Of a stretch of 64,000 bases of DNA, positions 52,717 to 61,808 are shown piece by piece; the stretch's first letter is position 1, and every line of letters starts with the position of its first letter. The position numbers were made by a program, and so were the translations under genes. The notes beneath the pieces were generated by a model. It was not told where the DNA came from. It worked only from the letters and a program-made list of their open reading frames with translations, and made no database searches. The DNA is from an uncultured Muribaculaceae bacterium (GTDB lineage: Bacteria; Bacteroidota; Bacteroidia; Bacteroidales; Muribaculaceae), in the NCBI GenBank assembly GCA_910589425.1, contig CAJUSZ010000008.1, positions 20,541-84,540 of the forward strand, written 5' to 3'.

Positions 52717-53397
52717 ATGCAGCTTGCAGTCTATCATATTCTGGTGATCGCGGTTTGCGCTCTCGCGGCCATCCGCGGCTGGAAGCGCGGGCTGTCGGGG
52801 CAGGTTCCGTCGTTGCTCGGTCTTGCCTTCGGAGTGGTGTGCGCCCATGTCGGCGCCCATTGGGGGGAGCAGGCTGTGGCTGGATGGGATCTCGCTGATC
52901 CGTCAGACTGCCGGTTTTCCTACATGACGGGAAATGTGGCCCGCCCGTTGGTTTATGCCGTGGTCTATTGGTGTGTGTCATGGCTCACCGGAGTGGTAGG
53001 CCGGCTGCTGCGTCCGTTCGGCGTCGGGCTGCTCAATTCGTTGGCCGGGGTGGCATTCTGTGTCCTCGACTGGCTGATGTGGGTGTCGGTAGCCTTGAAT
53101 CTACTTCTCGTGTTCAGTCCCGGCTGCGGGCTGGAGCGATGCGGCGACAACGGCGACGGCAACATAGTCTCGGAGGTGATGCTCCTTTCCCCGTCGCTGT
53201 TAGGCTGCGACGATGTGGAGGATCTCTGGCATGAATGCCGGCTGAGAGACGCGAGAAAAATATCGCTGTCAGGTGTGAAAAACCTCGGCGTGTTTTGTTT
53301 TTATGAGAGCGGTGGGACGTCCGGTCGCGACATTGCCCTCCCGCGTAAAGAGATTGGAATTAAAGAACACTTACGATATAACGATGTTAAGAGTTAA
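52717..53397 (+). CDS. cvpA: CvpA-family membrane protein
   Basis: About 226 residues from ATG 52717 (MQLAVYHILVIAVCALAAIR). Four hydrophobic segments span about 4-22, 30-48, 72-97 and 105-130. The GWKRGLSGQVPSLLGLAFGV motif in the first pair is typical of CvpA/colicin V production proteins. The C-terminal about 80 residues are soluble. The role in Bacteroidota is unknown. Its end overlaps the sufC start by 14 bases, so the genes are tightly linked. In related genomes cvpA is often near suf genes (from memory). Confidence 0.75.
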   Translation: MQLAVYHILVIAVCALAAIRGWKRGLSGQVPSLLGLAFGVVCAHVGAHWGEQAVAGWDLADPSDCRFSYMTGNVARPLVYAVVYWCVSWLTGVVGRLLRPFGVGLLNSLAGVAFCVLDWLMWVSVALNLLLVFSPGCGLERCGDNGDGNIVSEVMLLSPSLLGCDDVEDLWHECRLRDARKISLSGVKNLGVFCFYESGGTSGRDIALPRKEIGIKEHLRYNDVKS

Positions 53398-54148
53398 GAA
53401 TTTGCGTGCCGAGATCGGCGGCAAAGAGATATTGAAGGGGATCAACCTTGAAGTGAAACCGGGAGAGGTGCATGCTATCATGGGGCCGAACGGCAGCGGA
53501 AAGTCGACATTGTCGATGGTGCTTGCCGGTAATCCGGCGTATACGGTAACCGGTGGCGAGGTGGAGTTCTACGGCAAGGATCTTCTGGCTATGGAGCCTG
53601 AGATCCGCAGCCACGAAGGGCTTTTCCTCGGGTTCCAGTATCCCGTGGAGATCCCCGGAGTCTCGATGATGAACTTCATGCGTGCCGCGGTCAACGCCAA
53701 ACGGCAGTATTTCGGCGAGACACCGATGAGTGCGGCTGAGTTTCTGAAGCTGATGCGCGAGAAGAGAGCCATAGTGGAACTTGACAACAAGCTTGCCTCG
53801 CGTTCCGTCAACGAGGGTTTCTCCGGTGGCGAGAAGAAAAGAAACGAGATTTTCCAGATGGCTGTTCTCGAGCCCAGGCTCTCGATCCTCGACGAGACTG
53901 ATTCCGGTCTTGACATCGACGCGCTAAGGATTGTGGCGGAGGGTGTCAACAAACTTAAGACCGAAAACAACGCCACGATCGTGATCACCCACTATCAGCG
54001 TCTGCTCGACTATATCAAGCCGGAGTTCATCCACATTCTCTACAAGGGGCGGATCGTAATGACCGGCGGTCCTGAACTCGCACTTGAGCTTGAGGAGCGT
54101 GGCTATGACTGGATCAAGGAACAGGTGGACGGAGACAAAGCAGACTGA
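53384..54148 (+). CDS. sufC: Fe-S cluster assembly ATPase SufC
   Basis: ABC-type ATPase of the SUF scaffold complex; it binds SufB and SufD and powers cluster formation. ATG 53384 (MLRVKNLRAEIGGKEI) is the family start. Walker A is GPNGSGKST at 34-42; the signature FSGGEKKRNEIFQ, Walker B LSILDETDSGLDID and the switch His in VITHYQRLL are all present. 254 residues. It is followed 2 bases later by sufD. Confidence 0.96.
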   Translation: MLRVKNLRAEIGGKEILKGINLEVKPGEVHAIMGPNGSGKSTLSMVLAGNPAYTVTGGEVEFYGKDLLAMEPEIRSHEGLFLGFQYPVEIPGVSMMNFMRAAVNAKRQYFGETPMSAAEFLKLMREKRAIVELDNKLASRSVNEGFSGGEKKRNEIFQMAVLEPRLSILDETDSGLDIDALRIVAEGVNKLKTENNATIVITHYQRLLDYIKPEFIHILYKGRIVMTGGPELALELEERGYDWIKEQVDGDKAD

Positions 54149-54150
54149 TC

Positions 54151-55536
54151 ATGAACGCACTCCAGCAATATATCGACTTATACCGCGACCACGGCGAGCT
54201 TCTGCGCTCACGAAGCTGTCCGCTGCTCAACGCGCCCCGTGAGGAGGCTTTCTGCAAACTCCAGTCAATGTCGCTCCCCCGCAAAGGAAGCGAGAATTAT
54301 GAGCATACCGGCCTTGAAGAGCTTCTCGCTCCCGACTATGCCCTCAATATAGCCCGTGTTCCGCTCGACGTCAATCCGCAGGCGACGTTCCGTTGCGACG
54401 TTCCGAATCTGTCGACGGCGTTGTTCATGCTTCTCAACGATCAGTGGGCGGAGACGGAAAACTCCCGCCGCCAGCTCCCCGAGGGTGTGATCGTGGAGAG
54501 TCTCGCACGGGCGGCCCAGTCAAGACCCGAACTCGTAGGGAAATATTACAATACGCTGGCCGACGGAGACAACCCTCTTGTGGCTTTGAACACGATGCTG
54601 GTCCAGGACGGCCTGTTCATATACGTGCCCAAAGGGGTCAGGCTTGAGAAGCCGCTCCAGCTTGTGGATATTCTTCAGTATGAGGTGCCGCTTCTGACAG
54701 CGAGGAGAATGCTGATTGTGGTGGACGACGACGCTGAGGCGAAACTTCTTGTGTGCGACCACACCCAGAATCCCGACGCCCGGCTTATGAGCCTTCAGAC
54801 TGTGGAGATCATGACGGGACGCAACGCCCGCTTTGACTTCTATGATCTTGAGGAGTCGACCGAAATGACCACCCGCCTGTCGTCGCTCTATCTGCGGCAG
54901 GGAGCGGGAAGCAATGTCCTGATCGACGGAATCACGCTTTTCAACGGCACGACACGTAACGAATACTATTGCCGTCTCCCCGAACCGGATGCCGAACTCC
55001 ATCTTTACGGCATGGGTATCGAGGACAGGTCGAGGCGGCTCGACACATATTCGCTGATCAGCCATGAGGCCGAGCGGTGCCACACCGACGAACTCTTCAA
55101 GTATGTGGTCGACGAGGCGTCCACCGGAGCCTTTTCAGGCCGGATCTATGTGGCGCCCGGCGCCCAGAAGACGGAGGCATATCAGGCCAACCGCAATATT
55201 GTCGGTTCGGAACAGGCGCGGATGTTTTCCAAGCCTCAGCTCGAGATTTATGCCGACGATGTGAAATGCTCCCATGGCAGTGCGATCGGTCAGCTTGACG
55301 CCGCGCAGGTATTCTACATGCGTACCCGCGGAGTGCCCGAGGCTACGGCCAGGATGCTTCTCAAGCAGGCGTTCATGGCGGATGTCATCGAGGGTGTAAG
55401 GCTTCCTGCGCTCAAGGACCGTCTGCGTCAGCTTGTGGAGATGCGTTTCTCCGGGGCTTCAGGAGCATGCTCGGCGTGCCATTCCGAATGCAGCCGCCAG
55501 GGGCTTGGGGATCATCCCGGCGGTGAGATCGGCTGA
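54151..55536 (+). CDS. sufD: Fe-S cluster assembly protein SufD
   Basis: SUF scaffold component with the right-handed beta-helix core. Diagnostic blocks are DGLFIYVPKGVRLEKPLQLV, GRIYVAPGAQKTEAYQANRN and KPQLEIYADDVKCSHGSAIG. LDAAQVFYMRTRGVPEATAR with AFMADVIEGV follows. At 461 residues it is of normal size and reads as SufD and not SufB. The last 20 residues hold CSACHSEC, a Cys-rich tail; its meaning is unclear, and a Cys-rich end may be common in this order. It forms SufBC2D with a SufB encoded elsewhere. Confidence 0.93.
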   Translation: MNALQQYIDLYRDHGELLRSRSCPLLNAPREEAFCKLQSMSLPRKGSENYEHTGLEELLAPDYALNIARVPLDVNPQATFRCDVPNLSTALFMLLNDQWAETENSRRQLPEGVIVESLARAAQSRPELVGKYYNTLADGDNPLVALNTMLVQDGLFIYVPKGVRLEKPLQLVDILQYEVPLLTARRMLIVVDDDAEAKLLVCDHTQNPDARLMSLQTVEIMTGRNARFDFYDLEESTEMTTRLSSLYLRQGAGSNVLIDGITLFNGTTRNEYYCRLPEPDAELHLYGMGIEDRSRRLDTYSLISHEAERCHTDELFKYVVDEASTGAFSGRIYVAPGAQKTEAYQANRNIVGSEQARMFSKPQLEIYADDVKCSHGSAIGQLDAAQVFYMRTRGVPEATARMLLKQAFMADVIEGVRLPALKDRLRQLVEMRFSGASGACSACHSECSRQGLGDHPGGEIG

Positions 55537-55591
55537 GATACATGAAAAGATACACACATACAATCATATATAGCTGATTACAGACTTTACC

Positions 55592-56809
55592 ATGTCGTTT
55601 GATGTAAATGAAATAAGGAAAAGGTTTCCGATTCTTGATTCAAGGGTCGGAGACCGTCCGCTTATCTATCTCGACAACACCGCCACGTCGCAGACGCCGG
55701 ATTCCGTGGTGGAATGCATATCGCGTCTCTACACGCACACCAAAGCCAATGTCCACCGGGGAGTGCATACTCTCTCGCAGCAGGCCACCGATCTGCAGGA
55801 GGCCACACGCCGCCGGGTGCGCGATTTCATCGGAGCCCGTTCCGAGGAGGAGATCATCTTCACCCGCGGCACCACGGAAGCCATAAATCTCGTCGCCGCA
55901 TCCTACGGCGGCGCCTTTTTCAAGGATGGCGACGAGGTGATACTGACTGTGATGGAGCATCATGCCAACATCGTTCCCTGGCAGCTGCTCCAGTCCAGGC
56001 ATGACATCAAGCTGCGTGTGGTGGGGATCGATGACAGCGGACGTCTCGACATGGATCAGTACCGGTCGATGTTCAACGACCGCACGGCGTTTGCATCCTT
56101 TGCCCACGTGAGCAATGTGCTTGGTACGGTGAATCCTGTCCGGGAGATGGTGGAGATCGCCCATAGCCACGGCGTGCCGGTTCTCATCGACGGGGCGCAG
56201 GCTTCCCCCCATATCAAGCTCGACATGCAGGAACTCGATGCCGATTTCTATGTGTTCTCCTCCCACAAGATGTATGGCCCGACCGGCGTAGGCATTCTCT
56301 ACGGCAAACGGGATCTTCTGGAGAAGATGCCCCCCTGGCAGGGCGGCGGTGAGATGATCAGCCATGTGAGTTTTGAAAAGACCACTTTTGCCGATCTCCC
56401 GTTCAAATTCGAGGCCGGCACTCCCGATTTCATCGACATAGCGGCTTTCTCCAAGGCTCTCGATTTCATCGAGGAGACAGGGTTTGACAATATCCGGAGG
56501 CAGGAAGAGGATCTTCTGGAATTCACCACATCCGAAATGGAGAAGATCCCCGGGATGAGGATTTTCGGAACGGCTCCCAGCAAGTCGGCGGTAATCTCGT
56601 TTCTTGTCGGCGACATCCATCCTTACGATCTCGGATTCCTTCTCGACAAAATGGGGGTGGCGGTCCGCACAGGCCATCACTGCGCCCAGCCTCTGATGGA
56701 TCATTTCGGAATTCCCGGCACCGTCAGGGCCTCTTTCGCTGTCTACAATACCCGCGCCGAGGCCGAGGCTTTCATAGCCGCTCTCAAGCGGGTGATCTCA
56801 ATGTTCTGA
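55592..56809 (+). CDS. sufS: Cysteine desulfurase SufS
   Basis: PLP enzyme that takes sulfur from cysteine for Fe-S clusters. Class II desulfurase features: DNTATSQTPDSVVE near the N-terminus, FTRGTTEAINLVA, MEHHANIVPWQ, the PLP lysine in FSSHKMYGPTGVGILYG, and the persulfide Cys364 in VRTGHHCAQPLM. 405 residues is usual. It lies 55 bases after sufD. No sufE or sufU gene is seen here. Confidence 0.96.
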   Translation: MSFDVNEIRKRFPILDSRVGDRPLIYLDNTATSQTPDSVVECISRLYTHTKANVHRGVHTLSQQATDLQEATRRRVRDFIGARSEEEIIFTRGTTEAINLVAASYGGAFFKDGDEVILTVMEHHANIVPWQLLQSRHDIKLRVVGIDDSGRLDMDQYRSMFNDRTAFASFAHVSNVLGTVNPVREMVEIAHSHGVPVLIDGAQASPHIKLDMQELDADFYVFSSHKMYGPTGVGILYGKRDLLEKMPPWQGGGEMISHVSFEKTTFADLPFKFEAGTPDFIDIAAFSKALDFIEETGFDNIRRQEEDLLEFTTSEMEKIPGMRIFGTAPSKSAVISFLVGDIHPYDLGFLLDKMGVAVRTGHHCAQPLMDHFGIPGTVRASFAVYNTRAEAEAFIAALKRVISMF

Positions 56810-56822
56810 TAAAGCTTCTACA

Positions 56823-57629
56823 ATGAACCGCAGAAATATCCCGACGGTTTCGCTTGTTGTTTCCACCTATAACCGTCCCGACGCTCTTGAGGCGTGTCTC
56901 GAAAGCGTCAGGAGGCAGCGTGTGCTGCCCGACGAGGTGATAGTGGCCGACGACGGTTCGGGTCCGGCGACGGCCCGTCTTGTGGAGCGGCTGGCGGCAT
57001 CTTTCCCGGTCCCGCTTGTGCATGTGTGGCACGAAGACAAAGGTTTCCGTCTCGCCAAGATCCGCAACCGGGCCATGGCTAAGGCGAAAGGGGACTATAT
57101 AGTCCAGACCGACGGCGACATCATAATGCATCCCGATTTTATAGCCGACCATAAACGGTTCGCCCGCCGTGGTTTTTATGTGAAAGGTGTTAGGGTTAAG
57201 CTCGGAGAGGATCTGAGCCGCTCGTTGTGTGCCTCTCCCGACAGAAATCCATCGCTTTTTTCGCGCGGTATCGAAGCCCGCCACAAGGGGCTGCGTTTCC
57301 TTCCTCTCGCCGCCTGGTTCGCACGCTATTTCAAGAAAGACAAAGCCTACGGCTTAGGCTGCAACATGGCTTTTTTCCGCGACGATCTGATCGCCGTCAA
57401 CGGATATGACGAGGCGTTCGAGGGCTGGGGGCGCGAGGACGACGATATGGCCCACCGGCTGTTCCGGTCAGGCGTAAGGATGCGCGACGTCCGTTTCGCG
57501 GCTATATGCTATCATCTTTGGCACAAGGAGAATTCGCGGGCCGACATGGAGGCCAATGTCCGTCGTTGCCGCCAGCGCGACGAGGCTGGAATTGTCAGGT
57601 CCGAATCTGGAATCGACCGCTATCTTTGA
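56823..57629 (+). CDS. Family 2 glycosyltransferase (galactosyltransferase-like C-terminus)
   Basis: GT-A enzyme of 268 residues: VSLVVSTYNRPDALEACLES, IVADDGSGPATARLVE, then VHVWHEDKGFRLAKIRNRAM and the DxD site in VQTDGDIIMHPDF. The C-terminal GGW-like block reads GLGCNMAFFRDDLIAVNGYD, then FEGWGREDDDMAHRLF, as in chondroitin-polymerase-like transferases. Cytoplasmic face of the membrane is inferred. It starts 13 bases after sufS and its 3' end overlaps nadD on the other strand by 35 bases. Confidence 0.88.
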   Translation: MNRRNIPTVSLVVSTYNRPDALEACLESVRRQRVLPDEVIVADDGSGPATARLVERLAASFPVPLVHVWHEDKGFRLAKIRNRAMAKAKGDYIVQTDGDIIMHPDFIADHKRFARRGFYVKGVRVKLGEDLSRSLCASPDRNPSLFSRGIEARHKGLRFLPLAAWFARYFKKDKAYGLGCNMAFFRDDLIAVNGYDEAFEGWGREDDDMAHRLFRSGVRMRDVRFAAICYHLWHKENSRADMEANVRRCRQRDEAGIVRSESGIDRYL

Positions 57630-58209
57630 TGACACGCAGCGCGCCTTCCGGAATGAGTCCGCGCAGGTCACTTCCCTCGGTAAGTTTGCGGCGCAATGTG
57701 GTGGATGATATATCCGTAACCGGTGCGTCGGCAAGATAGACTATCTTTCCCAGCGATCCGTATTCATTTTCTATATCCGAGATCATCTCCCGGGTCAGAT
57801 CCACTCCCGGTCTGGGATAGACGATCAGACCGAATCTCCGCAACAGTTTTTCCGGTTCTTTCCATCTGTTGAATGACAACAGGTTGTCCGCGCCTATCAC
57901 GAGGCTGAAATCGTCGTCCGGAAAAGTCATGGAGAGAGCTTCGAGTGTCTGCAGGGTATATGATGGACGGGGAAGATCCATCTCGAATCCCGAGACTTCC
58001 ACTCTGTCGGTTCCTTTCATGGCTTCTCTGGCCATCGACAGGCGTTCTTCGTCGGAAAACATCGGGGGGGCGCCGGTTTTCAGAGGATTGAGCGGGCTTA
58101 CGAGCATCATCACTCTGTCGAGTCCGGCATTCTCAGCCACATATCGGGCCATTGCCGCGTGTCCGGCGTGTATCGGATCGAAAGAACCGCCGTAGACGCC
58201 GGTTTTCAT
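57595..58209 (-). CDS. nadD: Nicotinate-nucleotide adenylyltransferase
   Basis: Adenylates nicotinate mononucleotide in NAD synthesis. ATG 58209 (MKTGVYGGSFDPIHAGH) is chosen: it gives the nucleotidyltransferase motif GGSFDPIHxGH at the very start, and overlaps the gmk stop as ATGA. LVIGADNLLSFNRWKEPEKL and the ISSTTLRRKL signature are present. 204 residues. It is the last gene of yicC-gmk-nadD. Confidence 0.95.
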   Translation of the reverse strand: MKTGVYGGSFDPIHAGHAAMARYVAENAGLDRVMMLVSPLNPLKTGAPPMFSDEERLSMAREAMKGTDRVEVSGFEMDLPRPSYTLQTLEALSMTFPDDDFSLVIGADNLLSFNRWKEPEKLLRRFGLIVYPRPGVDLTREMISDIENEYGSLGKIVYLADAPVTDISSTTLRRKLTEGSDLRGLIPEGALRVIKDSGRFQIRT

Positions 58210-58778
58210 GGACGGGCGATGAATCCTGTGATGGCGCGTTCGATCTCGGCCACAGCTTTGTTGAGACAATCGTTGACAACCGTCAGATCGAATTCCGGTG
58301 CGAAACTCATCTCAAATCCGGCCTTGTCAAGCCGCCGGCGGATTGTATGCTCGTCGTCTGTGCCTCGCCCGCGCAGGCGTTTCTCAAGAATCTCCATTCC
58401 CGGAGGGGCGAGAAAAATGGACAACGCGCGGTCGCCATACAGCTTCTTTACATTGACTCCACCTTTTACGTCGATGTCCATGATCAGATTCCGGCCGCTG
58501 TCGCAGACCCGTTCAATCTCCGACTTCAGAGTCCCGTAGTGAGTGCCGGCATAGACTTCCTCATATTCCACAAACTCGCCGCGTTCAATCCGGGCGGTGA
58601 ATTCCTCTTCGGTTATGAAATAATAGTCCTTGCCGTCAGTCTCTCCGTTACGCGGTTTGCGGCTTGTAGCCGAGATCGAGAATCCGAGATTGAGCGCAGC
58701 GTTTTCCATCAGACGGTGGATCACGGTGGATTTTCCGGTGCCGGACGGAGCCGAGAGGATGATGATTTTCCCCTTCAT
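58206..58778 (-). CDS. gmk: Guanylate kinase
   Basis: Phosphorylates GMP to GDP with ATP. The P-loop APSGTGKST is at residues 10-18; GMP-binding residues lie in ISATSRKPRNGETDGKDYYF and FVEYEEVYAGTHYGT, and the catalytic base region is LIMDIDVKGGVNVKK. 190 residues is standard. It lies 13 bases after yicC and overlaps nadD by 4 bases. Confidence 0.96.
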   Translation of the reverse strand: MKGKIIILSAPSGTGKSTVIHRLMENAALNLGFSISATSRKPRNGETDGKDYYFITEEEFTARIERGEFVEYEEVYAGTHYGTLKSEIERVCDSGRNLIMDIDVKGGVNVKKLYGDRALSIFLAPPGMEILEKRLRGRGTDDEHTIRRRLDKAGFEMSFAPEFDLTVVNDCLNKAVAEIERAITGFIARP

Positions 58779-58791
58779 AGTTATTGTGATT

Positions 58792-59670
58792 TTACAATAC
58801 GTTGAGAACCTGTTCCTTTATCTGTTCAAGCTCATCCTTCATCTTCACCACGATCTTCTGCATGTCGGGATCGTTGGATTTGGATCCGAGAGTGTTGATC
58901 TCGCGTCCCATCTCCTGGGCTATGAATCCGAGCTGTTTCCCCTGTCCGGAATTGTCGGGGAGGCGCAGTGTGTCGATGAAATAGTTGAGGTGGGAGCGGA
59001 GGCGGGTTTTCTCTTCTGTTACGTCGAGTTTCTCGATGTAGAATATGAGTTCCTGTTCGAGACGTCCGCGGTCATATTCCACGCTGTCGAGTTTGGAGAG
59101 CTGCTCTTCGAGCCGCTGGCGGATCCGGGGCACCCGTGTCTGCTCGAAAGGATCCACCGATGTCAGCAGATTGGATATATTGTCTATCTTGCTCAGGAAG
59201 AAATCGAAAAGGCGGGCGCCCTCTTTGCGGCGGAATTCAATGAGAGCCGATGCAGCCTCGCGGCATGCGGTGCGGAAAGCCTCTTCGTCGGATTCATCCA
59301 CCATCTTCAGCTCCGTTTTCAGCGCGTCGGGGAGCCGGAGCAAAGTGGCATACCAGTCGGTAGGCTCCGGAATTGAGAGGCGGCTGGCCAGTTTCTCGAT
59401 CTGTCCCTTGTATTGTTCGAGAACATCGGCGTTGATCACAGCCGACGCTTCAGGCACAATGCTCTCGACCATTACGTTAAGTTCAACTTTGCCTCGCTGG
59501 AAAGCAGCAGCAAGCTCCGCACGCATTGTAACCTCAAGCTCGCGGAAATAAGATGGAGTCCGCATTGAAAGATCAAGCTGCTTACTGTTGAGCGATTTGA
59601 TTTCAACCGTAATTTTCTTCGACTTGGAGGTCGCTATGCCTCTGCCGAAACCTGTCATAGATTGTATCAT
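58792..59670 (-). CDS. yicC: YicC/YloC-family endoribonuclease
   Basis: Family of divalent-metal-dependent endoribonucleases related to RNA turnover. N-terminal MIQSMTGFGRGIATSKSKKI is diagnostic, as is the C-terminal sequence RLRSHLNYFIDTLRLPDNSG, then KQLGFIAQEMGREINTLGSK and the metal-site end SNDPDMQKIVVKMKDELEQI. 292 residues. It heads the yicC-gmk-nadD operon. A TAATTTTG -7-like element is on the reverse strand at 59724-59731. Confidence 0.93.
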   Translation of the reverse strand: MIQSMTGFGRGIATSKSKKITVEIKSLNSKQLDLSMRTPSYFRELEVTMRAELAAAFQRGKVELNVMVESIVPEASAVINADVLEQYKGQIEKLASRLSIPEPTDWYATLLRLPDALKTELKMVDESDEEAFRTACREAASALIEFRRKEGARLFDFFLSKIDNISNLLTSVDPFEQTRVPRIRQRLEEQLSKLDSVEYDRGRLEQELIFYIEKLDVTEEKTRLRSHLNYFIDTLRLPDNSGQGKQLGFIAQEMGREINTLGSKSNDPDMQKIVVKMKDELEQIKEQVLNVL

Positions 59671-59756
59671 GGTGGCGTTTAGATAGATATGTAAAAATGG
59701 CGGGAGGGAGCGATGGCCGGGCGCAAAATTACAAAAAAAATCTGAATTACGTGTGA

Positions 59757-59788
59757 TTTGGGTTTCTCAACTTTTTTGGCTAATTTTG
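59757..59788 (+). promoter_or_regulatory. Promoter of the phosphohexomutase gene
   Basis: TTTG (59757-59760), 20 bases, TAATTTTG (59781-59788), an exact Bacteroidota consensus. Predicted leader of about 80 nt. Confidence 0.8.
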
Positions 59789-59873
59789 TGTTTTAGCAAT
59801 AGACGGGGGATGCTACGCCCCCGTCGGACTAATGTGATCGTAACCCGGAAAATTTATATCAAAACAGGAGTCT

Positions 59874-61625
59874 ATGGACAATACTGAATTATTGAAGATG
59901 GTCGAGGCCAAGGCACAGAAATGGCTCGATCCAAAATATGACGAACAGACCCGGATTGAAGTGAAAGCGATGCTCGATGCCGGCGACAAGACGCCGCTCA
60001 TAGAGGCATTTTATAAAGACCTTGAATTCGGCACAGGCGGATTGCGCGGCATAATGGGTGCCGGCACAAACCGCATGAACATATATACTGTAGGAGCCGC
60101 CACCCAGGGGCTCGCAAACTATCTCAACGACTGCTTCCGCGAGCTGCCTCAGGTGAGCGTTGTGGTGGGATTCGACGTGCGCCATAATTCCCGCAAATTC
60201 GCCCAGCTTGCCGCCGACATATTCTCGGCCAACGGGATCAAGGTCTATCTTTTCGACGACGGTTGCCCGACTCCGGAGGTTTCATACGCCATACGCAAGC
60301 TCGGATGCCAGAGCGGAGTGATGATCACCGCCAGCCACAATCCCAGGGAATATAACGGCTACAAGGCTTACTGGAGCGACGGCGCCCAGATGATCGCTCC
60401 CCACGATGTCAAGACTATCGAATATGTCAACGCCATAACATCCGTCGATCAGGTGAAATTCACCGGCGACAAGAAGCTTGTCGAGACCATCGGTCCCGAC
60501 ATGGACAAGGCTTTCCTCGAGGATGTGCATTCCCTCTCGCTCTCTCCTGAGAGCGACCGCCGCCATTCCGACATGAAGATCGTCTACACTCCGCTCCACG
60601 GCGTAGGGACAAGGCTCATGTACCGATCGCTTGAGAAATGGGGATTCAATGAGGTGATCCATGTCCCCGAGCAGGATATTCACAATGGCGATTTCCCGAC
60701 TGTGGCCTCTCCCAATCCGGAGAATCACGAGGCTCTCGAGATGGCCATTGCCAAGGCTCGCACCGTCGGTGCGCAGATTGTGCTTGCGGCGGATCCTGAT
60801 GCCGACCGCATCGCCCTCGCTGTCCGCGACAAGAAAGGGGAATACCAGCTTGTCAACGGCAACCAGCTCGTGATGATGCTGCTCAATTATATCATTACCC
60901 GCAATGCCGAACTCGGACGCATCAAGGGTGATGAATATTGTGTGAAGACAATCGTTACGACAGAGACCATCAAGCGCATCGCCGATGCCAACAATGTGAA
61001 ATGTTTCGACTGCTACACAGGCTTCAAGTGGATTGCAAACGTGATGCGCGACATGGAGGGCAAGGGACGCTACATCGGTGGCGGAGAGGAGAGCTACGGC
61101 TTCCTCGCCGAGTCTTTTGTCCGGGACAAGGATTCCATCTCGGCCAACTCACTTATGGCTGAAATGGCCGCATGGGCTGCCGACAAGGGCATGAATCTCT
61201 ATGAGCTGCTGATCGACATCTATGCGAAATATGGTTTCTCGCGCGAACGCGGCGTAAGCGTGGTTCGTCCCGGAAAGAGCGGAGCCGACGAGATTGTGGC
61301 CATGATGAAGAATTTCCGTGAGAATCCTCCGCGTGAACTCGGTGGCTCGCCCGTTGTGGAGATCAAGGACTATTCCGATCTGAACTGCCGCAACCTGAAG
61401 ACAGGTGAAATCGAGAAGATGAATTTCCCGACCACGAGCAACGTTCTCCAGTTCTTTACCGAAGCGGGCGACAAAGTGTCGATCCGGCCTTCAGGCACTG
61501 AACCGAAGATCAAGTTCTATGTGGAGGTCCGCGAGGATATGCCCTCTAAAGATAAATACGAGGAGACTGTGGAGATCGCGGAGAAGCATATCGACCAGAT
61601 CCTTTCCGACCTGAATGTGAAATAA
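59874..61625 (+). CDS. Phosphoglucomutase/phosphomannomutase (alpha-phosphohexomutase)
   Basis: Interconverts hexose 1- and 6-phosphates, linking glycolysis to glycogen and sugar-nucleotide synthesis. The catalytic phosphoserine lies in ITASHNPREYNGYK, the metal loop in ADPDADRIA, the sugar loop in GGGEESYGFL and the phosphate-binding site in RPSGTEPKIKFY. FGTGGLRGIMGAG is the N-terminal signature. 583 residues fits the PGM2-like long form. ATG 59874 (MDNTELLKMVEAKAQKWLD). Confidence 0.95.
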   Translation: MDNTELLKMVEAKAQKWLDPKYDEQTRIEVKAMLDAGDKTPLIEAFYKDLEFGTGGLRGIMGAGTNRMNIYTVGAATQGLANYLNDCFRELPQVSVVVGFDVRHNSRKFAQLAADIFSANGIKVYLFDDGCPTPEVSYAIRKLGCQSGVMITASHNPREYNGYKAYWSDGAQMIAPHDVKTIEYVNAITSVDQVKFTGDKKLVETIGPDMDKAFLEDVHSLSLSPESDRRHSDMKIVYTPLHGVGTRLMYRSLEKWGFNEVIHVPEQDIHNGDFPTVASPNPENHEALEMAIAKARTVGAQIVLAADPDADRIALAVRDKKGEYQLVNGNQLVMMLLNYIITRNAELGRIKGDEYCVKTIVTTETIKRIADANNVKCFDCYTGFKWIANVMRDMEGKGRYIGGGEESYGFLAESFVRDKDSISANSLMAEMAAWAADKGMNLYELLIDIYAKYGFSRERGVSVVRPGKSGADEIVAMMKNFRENPPRELGGSPVVEIKDYSDLNCRNLKTGEIEKMNFPTTSNVLQFFTEAGDKVSIRPSGTEPKIKFYVEVREDMPSKDKYEETVEIAEKHIDQILSDLNVK

Positions 61626-61653
61626 GCTTTCTATCCAAATATATCCGATGCAG

Positions 61654-61688
61654 ACGGGGTTGCGCTCTTTCAGGCGCAGCCCCGTTTC
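61654..61688 (+). terminator. Terminator of the phosphohexomutase gene
   Basis: 12-bp stem (61654-61665 with 61674-61685, one G-U) and an 8-base loop, then TTT. Confidence 0.8.
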
Positions 61689-61746
61689 ATCATCTTCCGC
61701 CGTCATTTTCCCGGCCCGTCAGATTGATCGCGCCTTTCGGTAAGAT

Positions 61747-61780
61747 ACAAAAAAACAGGCGTCTTATGGAAGACGCCTGT
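61747..61780 (-). terminator. Terminator of the secreted protein gene at 61.8 kb
   Basis: Stem ACAGGCGTCTT (61755-61765) with AAGACGCCTGT (61770-61780), 4-base loop. On the reverse strand it is followed by a T run. Confidence 0.9.
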
Positions 61781-61808
61781 CGGTATTGATTATGGTTTCC
61801 GAGGATTA

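Noticed and set aside
54151..55536. CSACH in SufD as a c-type heme site
   Set aside because: SufD is cytoplasmic and has no signal peptide, so a heme c attachment site is not credible.
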